A stretch of 64,000 bases of DNA, taken from Bacillota bacterium (GTDB taxonomy: Bacteria; Bacillota; Bacilli; Paenibacillales; NBRC-103111). The DNA lies in NCBI GenBank assembly GCA_023386955.1, contig JAEWIS010000026.1:1-64000 (forward strand). The letters are read 5' to 3'. The notes beneath the pieces are model-generated. The model searched no databases. It was not told the DNA's origin and worked only from the letters and a program-made list of their open reading frames with translations. This document shows positions 60,895 to 64,000 of this stretch, one piece after another; position 1 is the stretch's first letter; each line of letters starts with the position of its first letter. Made by a program: the position numbers and the translations under genes.

Positions 60895-62223
60895 TTAATC
60901 CGCTTCTTGCACCACGTCGCTTTTATCGGGGGTAATGTAAACCTTCACCTGGCCGATGCGGTTTTCCACAACCTCCTCCACCTTGATAACCAGATCCTCA
61001 AATTCAATCACAGGTCGCTCATCGGTTTTGGGGATACGCCCAAGCTCTCCGATAATGAAGCCGCTTAGGGTATCATGATCGTCCTCAGGCAGCTTGCTCC
61101 CCAGCCAACGGTTCACATCACGGATGTTGGACAGGGCGTCGAAGACGAAGGTATTGTCATCCAGCTTCTCATACTCCCGCTCCTCTTCATCGTGCTCGTC
61201 GAAGATATTGCCCACAATTTCCTCCAGCAAGTCCTCGATGGTCACAATGCCTGTGGTTCCGCCGTATTCATCGATGGCAATGGCGATATGAACTTTGTTC
61301 TTCTGCATATCCCGGTACAGCTCATCAATCCGCTTGGCCGCCGGAACAAAGTAAGGGAGGCGCAGCAGCTTATCCAGCTTAAAGTCCTCTTGGGTAACCG
61401 GATTCAGGTACGGAAGCAGGTCCTTGGTATGAAGAACACCGATGATATTGTCGAAGTCATTCTCATAAACCGGGAAACGGCTGTACTTTTCCGCAGAGGC
61501 CAGTTCCACCAGTTGGGGTAGCGGGATAAAATGCGGGATGGCGACCACGTGAGTGCGGTGGGTCATAATATCCGAAACCACTTTATTGTTGAACTCGAAG
61601 ATATTGTTGATCATCATCCGTTCGGATTCCTGAATGCTGCCGTTTTCGTTACCCACATCCACCATCATCCGGATTTCTTCCTCGGTGACCTCTTCCTTGT
61701 TGGCGTTGGGATCAATGCCGAAGGCACGCAGCAGCACATTCGTGGAAGCGGTGAGCAGCTTCACGAAGGGCAGCGTAATCTTGGACAAAACCGTCAACGG
61801 CCCAACAGCGAACATGGCGATAGGCTCCGCCTTTTGCATGGCAATCCGTTTGGGCACAAGCTCCCCGATTACCAGGGTGAAGTAGGACAGTACCAGGGTA
61901 ATCACCACTACAGATAAGGTGGACAGAACGGGAAGCGGAAGCGGAAGCCCCCAATTGAACAAGGCCTGCCCCAGTTGTCCGGCAAAACGCTCCGCGGCAA
62001 AGGCACTGGCCAGAAAACCCACCAGGGTAATGCCGATTTGGATAGTGGACAAAAACCGGGTCGGTTCCGAAAGCAAGGCCTGCAGCTTGATGGCCTTCTT
62101 GTGGCCGCTGTCAGCCATTGCCCTGATGCGATTATCGTTTAGGGAGATAAGGGCCATTTCGGATGCGGCAAAAAAGGAATTCAGAATAATCAGAAGCACC
62201 AATATGATGATTTCAACAGCCAT
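60895..62223 (-). CDS. CorC/HlyC-type (CNNM, DUF21 plus CBS) membrane protein
   Basis: Protein of about 442 residues. The N-terminal DUF21/CNNM membrane domain (MAVEIIILVLLIILNSFFAA; ITLVLSYFTLVIGELVPKRI) is followed by a CBS-domain pair (VSDIMTHRTHVVAIPHFIPL; AIAIDEYGGTTGIVTIEDLL) and a C-terminal CorC_HlyC domain (NTFVFDALSNIRDVNRWLGS). Family members are tied to Mg2+ efflux or transport. ATG 62223 has GGAGGAGG eight bases upstream; the frame from 62286 continues into the leader. Its promoter lies about 215 bases upstream. Confidence 0.92.
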   Translation of the reverse strand: MAVEIIILVLLIILNSFFAASEMALISLNDNRIRAMADSGHKKAIKLQALLSEPTRFLSTIQIGITLVGFLASAFAAERFAGQLGQALFNWGLPLPLPVLSTLSVVVITLVLSYFTLVIGELVPKRIAMQKAEPIAMFAVGPLTVLSKITLPFVKLLTASTNVLLRAFGIDPNANKEEVTEEEIRMMVDVGNENGSIQESERMMINNIFEFNNKVVSDIMTHRTHVVAIPHFIPLPQLVELASAEKYSRFPVYENDFDNIIGVLHTKDLLPYLNPVTQEDFKLDKLLRLPYFVPAAKRIDELYRDMQKNKVHIAIAIDEYGGTTGIVTIEDLLEEIVGNIFDEHDEEEREYEKLDDNTFVFDALSNIRDVNRWLGSKLPEDDHDTLSGFIIGELGRIPKTDERPVIEFEDLVIKVEEVVENRIGQVKVYITPDKSDVVQEAD

Positions 62224-62285
62224 GAATAAATCCTCCTCCATCATTTGAAAGTTGCGATACTTAATCACTGCCCTCAAATGAGGCA

Positions 62286-62396
62286 TCAGATCCTTATGTA
62301 ATATCTTGTCCTGAAGCCTACATAAACAATCCTCTGACGAAGCCGGGAAGCAAGAAGTGTACTGTACACCTCTCGGGGCTCGGGGTCATCGTCCAT
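62286..62396 (-). CDS. Possible 36-residue leader ORF upstream of the CorC gene
   Basis: Within the ~200-base leader on the minus strand, GGAGGCG is followed after 12 bases by ATG 62396 and an open frame of 36 codons (MDDDPEPREVYSTLLASRLR... ending RTRYYIRI), acidic at the start and strongly basic at the end. Spacing is longer than ideal and I do not recognise the peptide. It could be a small protein, a regulatory leader peptide or chance. Confidence 0.3.
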   Translation of the reverse strand: MDDDPEPREVYSTLLASRLRQRIVYVGFRTRYYIRI

Positions 62397-62436
62397 AACG
62401 TGGTATCGCCTCCAATAAAAAAGGTTATTCAATTCT

Positions 62437-62466
62437 AGTATACCGAGAACCAAGCCCCCGAAGCAA
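62437..62466 (-). promoter_or_regulatory. Promoter of the CorC gene (minus strand)
   Basis: TTGCTT (62466-62461), 18 bases, TATACT (62442-62437) on the minus strand. It predicts a leader of about 200 bases before the CorC start. Confidence 0.6.
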
Positions 62467-62544
62467 GTTAACCGGGGGAAGAAAGGAATTGAACTCCTCC
62501 GGCTAAACCAGTACAATTAGTTTCAAATTAAGGGGGAAATAACA

Positions 62545-63762
62545 GTGGAACAGGCGCAAGTTCGTACCGTCAAGCGTGTTTGGCCGGCCAAGGGGGATGT
62601 ATCGGTTTCCGCCATTGTAGCCGGTTTAATCGCCGTGACCGTGTCTTTTACCGGTCCGCTTCTGATTATCTTTCAAGCGGCGAAGCTGATCGGGCTGTCG
62701 GAGACCCAGTTATCCTCATGGGTCTGGGCGATAGCCGTCGGGAGCGGCTTAACGGGCATGGCGTTGTCCGCCTTTTTCCGCGCTCCCGTCATCCTGGCCT
62801 GGTCCACGCCGGGAGCGGTGCTGCTGGTTTCCGGCTGGAGCGCCTATTCCTATGCGGAATCCATCGGCGCCTTTGTTGTGGCGGCGGTGATCGTCACGCT
62901 GCTTGGCCTGACAGGGGTGTTTTCCTATCTGATGAAGCAGGTGCCCGAGGGGATTATATCCGCTATGCTGGCAGGCATTCTGATGAAATTCGGTGTGGAT
63001 ATGTTCATCTCCATGAAGCAGCTGCCGCTGCTGGTGCTGCCCCTTATCGTGATTTTCCTGGTTGGCAAAAGGGTGCTGCCCCGCTACGCCACCATGCTGA
63101 CTCTGTTCGCGGGATTGGGTATTGCCTATGCAATGGGGCGGCTGGATTTCGGCGGTGTAGCCTTCAGCATGGCTTATCCGGTGTGGACTACACCGTCTTT
63201 TTCCTGGAACGCTGTGATTGGGCTTGGCATTCCTCTGGCCATCGTAGCCATGGCCTCCCAGAATGCTACGGGCATGGGGGTGCTCCGTGCCGACGGCTAT
63301 GAGCTTCCGGCCACGCCATTGGTTACGGCGACGGGCTTCATGTCTATTCTGCTGGCTCCCTTCGGCTCCCACGGGATTAACCTGGCTGCCATAACAGCAG
63401 CCATCTGCACGGGCAAGGAGAGCCATGATGACCCCGGCAAACGGTATGTGGCCGGTATTGCCTGCGGTTTATTCTATGTAGGGTTTGGCCTGATGGGGGC
63501 GGCCATTGTCTCGGTCTTCTCGGTTTTTCCGGCCGAGCTGGTAGCCGTAATCGCCGGTGTGGCGCTGTTGGCTTCCATGGGATCAAGCCTGACGGGGGCC
63601 ATGAGCGATCCCGTACACCGGGACAGCGCGCTGATTACCTTTCTGGTGACAGTGTCGGGTTTGACTATCGGGGGAGTGGGCTCTGCTTTCTGGGGGCTGA
63701 TCGCTGGGCTTCTGGCCAGTTGGATTCTGAATGGGCGGTGGTTGGGTTGGCGGAGGAAATAA
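62545..63762 (+). CDS. BenE-family (benzoate/H+ symporter-like) permease
   Basis: Membrane protein of 405 residues with about 12 helices. Motifs typical of BenE are SAIVAGLIAVTVSFTGPLLI, FFRAPVILAWSTPGAVLL, MASQNATGMGVLRADGYELP and FGSHGINLAAITAAICTGKE. The start is GTG 62545 behind AAGGGGGAAATAACA. BenE carries aromatic acids in Acinetobacter; the substrate in this organism is unknown. A truncated GNAT gene starts inside its last codons. Confidence 0.9.
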   Translation: MEQAQVRTVKRVWPAKGDVSVSAIVAGLIAVTVSFTGPLLIIFQAAKLIGLSETQLSSWVWAIAVGSGLTGMALSAFFRAPVILAWSTPGAVLLVSGWSAYSYAESIGAFVVAAVIVTLLGLTGVFSYLMKQVPEGIISAMLAGILMKFGVDMFISMKQLPLLVLPLIVIFLVGKRVLPRYATMLTLFAGLGIAYAMGRLDFGGVAFSMAYPVWTTPSFSWNAVIGLGIPLAIVAMASQNATGMGVLRADGYELPATPLVTATGFMSILLAPFGSHGINLAAITAAICTGKESHDDPGKRYVAGIACGLFYVGFGLMGAAIVSVFSVFPAELVAVIAGVALLASMGSSLTGAMSDPVHRDSALITFLVTVSGLTIGGVGSAFWGLIAGLLASWILNGRWLGWRRK

Positions 63763-64000
63763 CGGTTGAAAGAGCGGAATATTCCTATTACTCCTCTGGT
63801 GAGTGGGAGGAGGACTTGTGGAGGGCGGCTGAGCCGGTCTACGCCGCGGCATTCCCAGAACATGGCCGCAAGCCAGAGCGAATCATCCGCGCCATGTTCC
63901 GCAAGGGCATGGGCCGGCTTCATCTGGCCAGGCTGGGCGGCAAGCCTGCGGCCATGGCGTTATCCGGGCCGGATGAAGCGCGGGGCTTTTGGATCATTGA
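63747..64000 (+). CDS. GNAT-family acetyltransferase, 5' part (runs off right edge)
   Basis: An open frame overlapping the end of the BenE-like gene reads EEITVERAEYSYYSSGEWEE, then RIIRAMFRKGMGRLHLARLG and GKPAAMALSGPDEARGFWII, continuing past position 64000. The pattern (N-terminal acidic helix, then beta strands with HLARLGGKPAAMALSG) fits the first half of a GNAT N-acetyltransferase. The likely start is TTG 63747, with GTG 63738 as alternative, both within the previous gene. Catalytic and acetyl-CoA motifs lie outside the window. Confidence 0.6.
   Translation, partial: MAEEITVERAEYSYYSSGEWEEDLWRAAEPVYAAAFPEHGRKPERIIRAMFRKGMGRLHLARLGGKPAAMALSGPDEARGFWII

Noticed and set aside
62224..62440. 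Mg2+ (M-box) riboswitch upstream of the CorC gene
   Set aside because: The conserved M-box blocks were not found in the leader on the minus strand.

Overview
The window looks like chromosomal DNA of a spore-forming Firmicute of the Paenibacillus type. The signs are YesM/YesN-type sensor and AraC-regulator pairs next to CUT1 sugar transporters that lack their own ATPase, ComP-like kinases, strong GGAGG ribosome binding sites with frequent GTG and TTG starts, a glycine riboswitch over gcvT-gcvPA-gcvPB, and a moderately high GC content. No tRNA, rRNA, CRISPR array or replication origin was recognised.

Layout. 1-610: 5' end of an IS110-family transposase, running off the left edge, and its non-coding flank. 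611-10432: two-component pair, sugar ABC transporter (two permeases, binding protein) and two glycoside hydrolases. 10607-12837: aromatic-acid-exporter-like protein, and a TetR regulator with a palindromic operator plus its membrane-protein partner. 12806-20072: signalling cluster with two tandem ComP-like kinases, a divergent 60-residue peptide, and a soluble kinase with a cysteine cluster followed by a NarL/LuxR regulator. 20390-21749: NfeD and SPFH pair. 22349-33366: a complete uptake [NiFe] hydrogenase operon (small and large subunits, cytochrome b, protease, a CxxC protein, hypA, B, F, C, D, E). 33568-37124: DoxX-like protein behind a CRP/FNR-type box, two futalosine-pathway menaquinone genes, and an AI-2E family permease. 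37204-39878 (minus): DUF2264 protein and a KtrB/TrkH potassium channel subunit. 40075-45106: glycine riboswitch and glycine cleavage genes. 45107-47350: a long purine tandem repeat and a gamma-glutamyltransferase. 47528-56274: a second two-component/CUT1 locus that also contains an ABC exporter half-transporter. 56351-64000: anion permease, AraC regulator, Gfo/Idh/MocA oxidoreductase, beta/gamma-crystallin-like protein, CorC/HlyC protein, BenE-like permease and the start of a GNAT acetyltransferase.

How the genes may work together. The hydrogenase passes electrons from H2 through a b-type cytochrome, presumably to menaquinone; two genes for menaquinone synthesis by the futalosine route lie just downstream. 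The two sugar loci look like separately induced oligosaccharide uptake systems, each sensed by its own kinase/regulator pair and needing an ATPase from elsewhere.

The most unusual material is non-coding or small. There are ~50-bp-phased palindromic repeats at five intergenic sites, a second repeat family with the same fwd-fwd-inv-inv architecture, and a ~250-nt imperfect inverted repeat filling the hypA-hypB gap. There is also a 7-bp purine tandem repeat, the ComP-like pair with its divergent peptide, an all-Cys Rieske-like protein in the hydrogenase operon, and a beta/gamma-crystallin domain with a histone-H1-like tail. All family assignments come from reading motifs; no database search was run.
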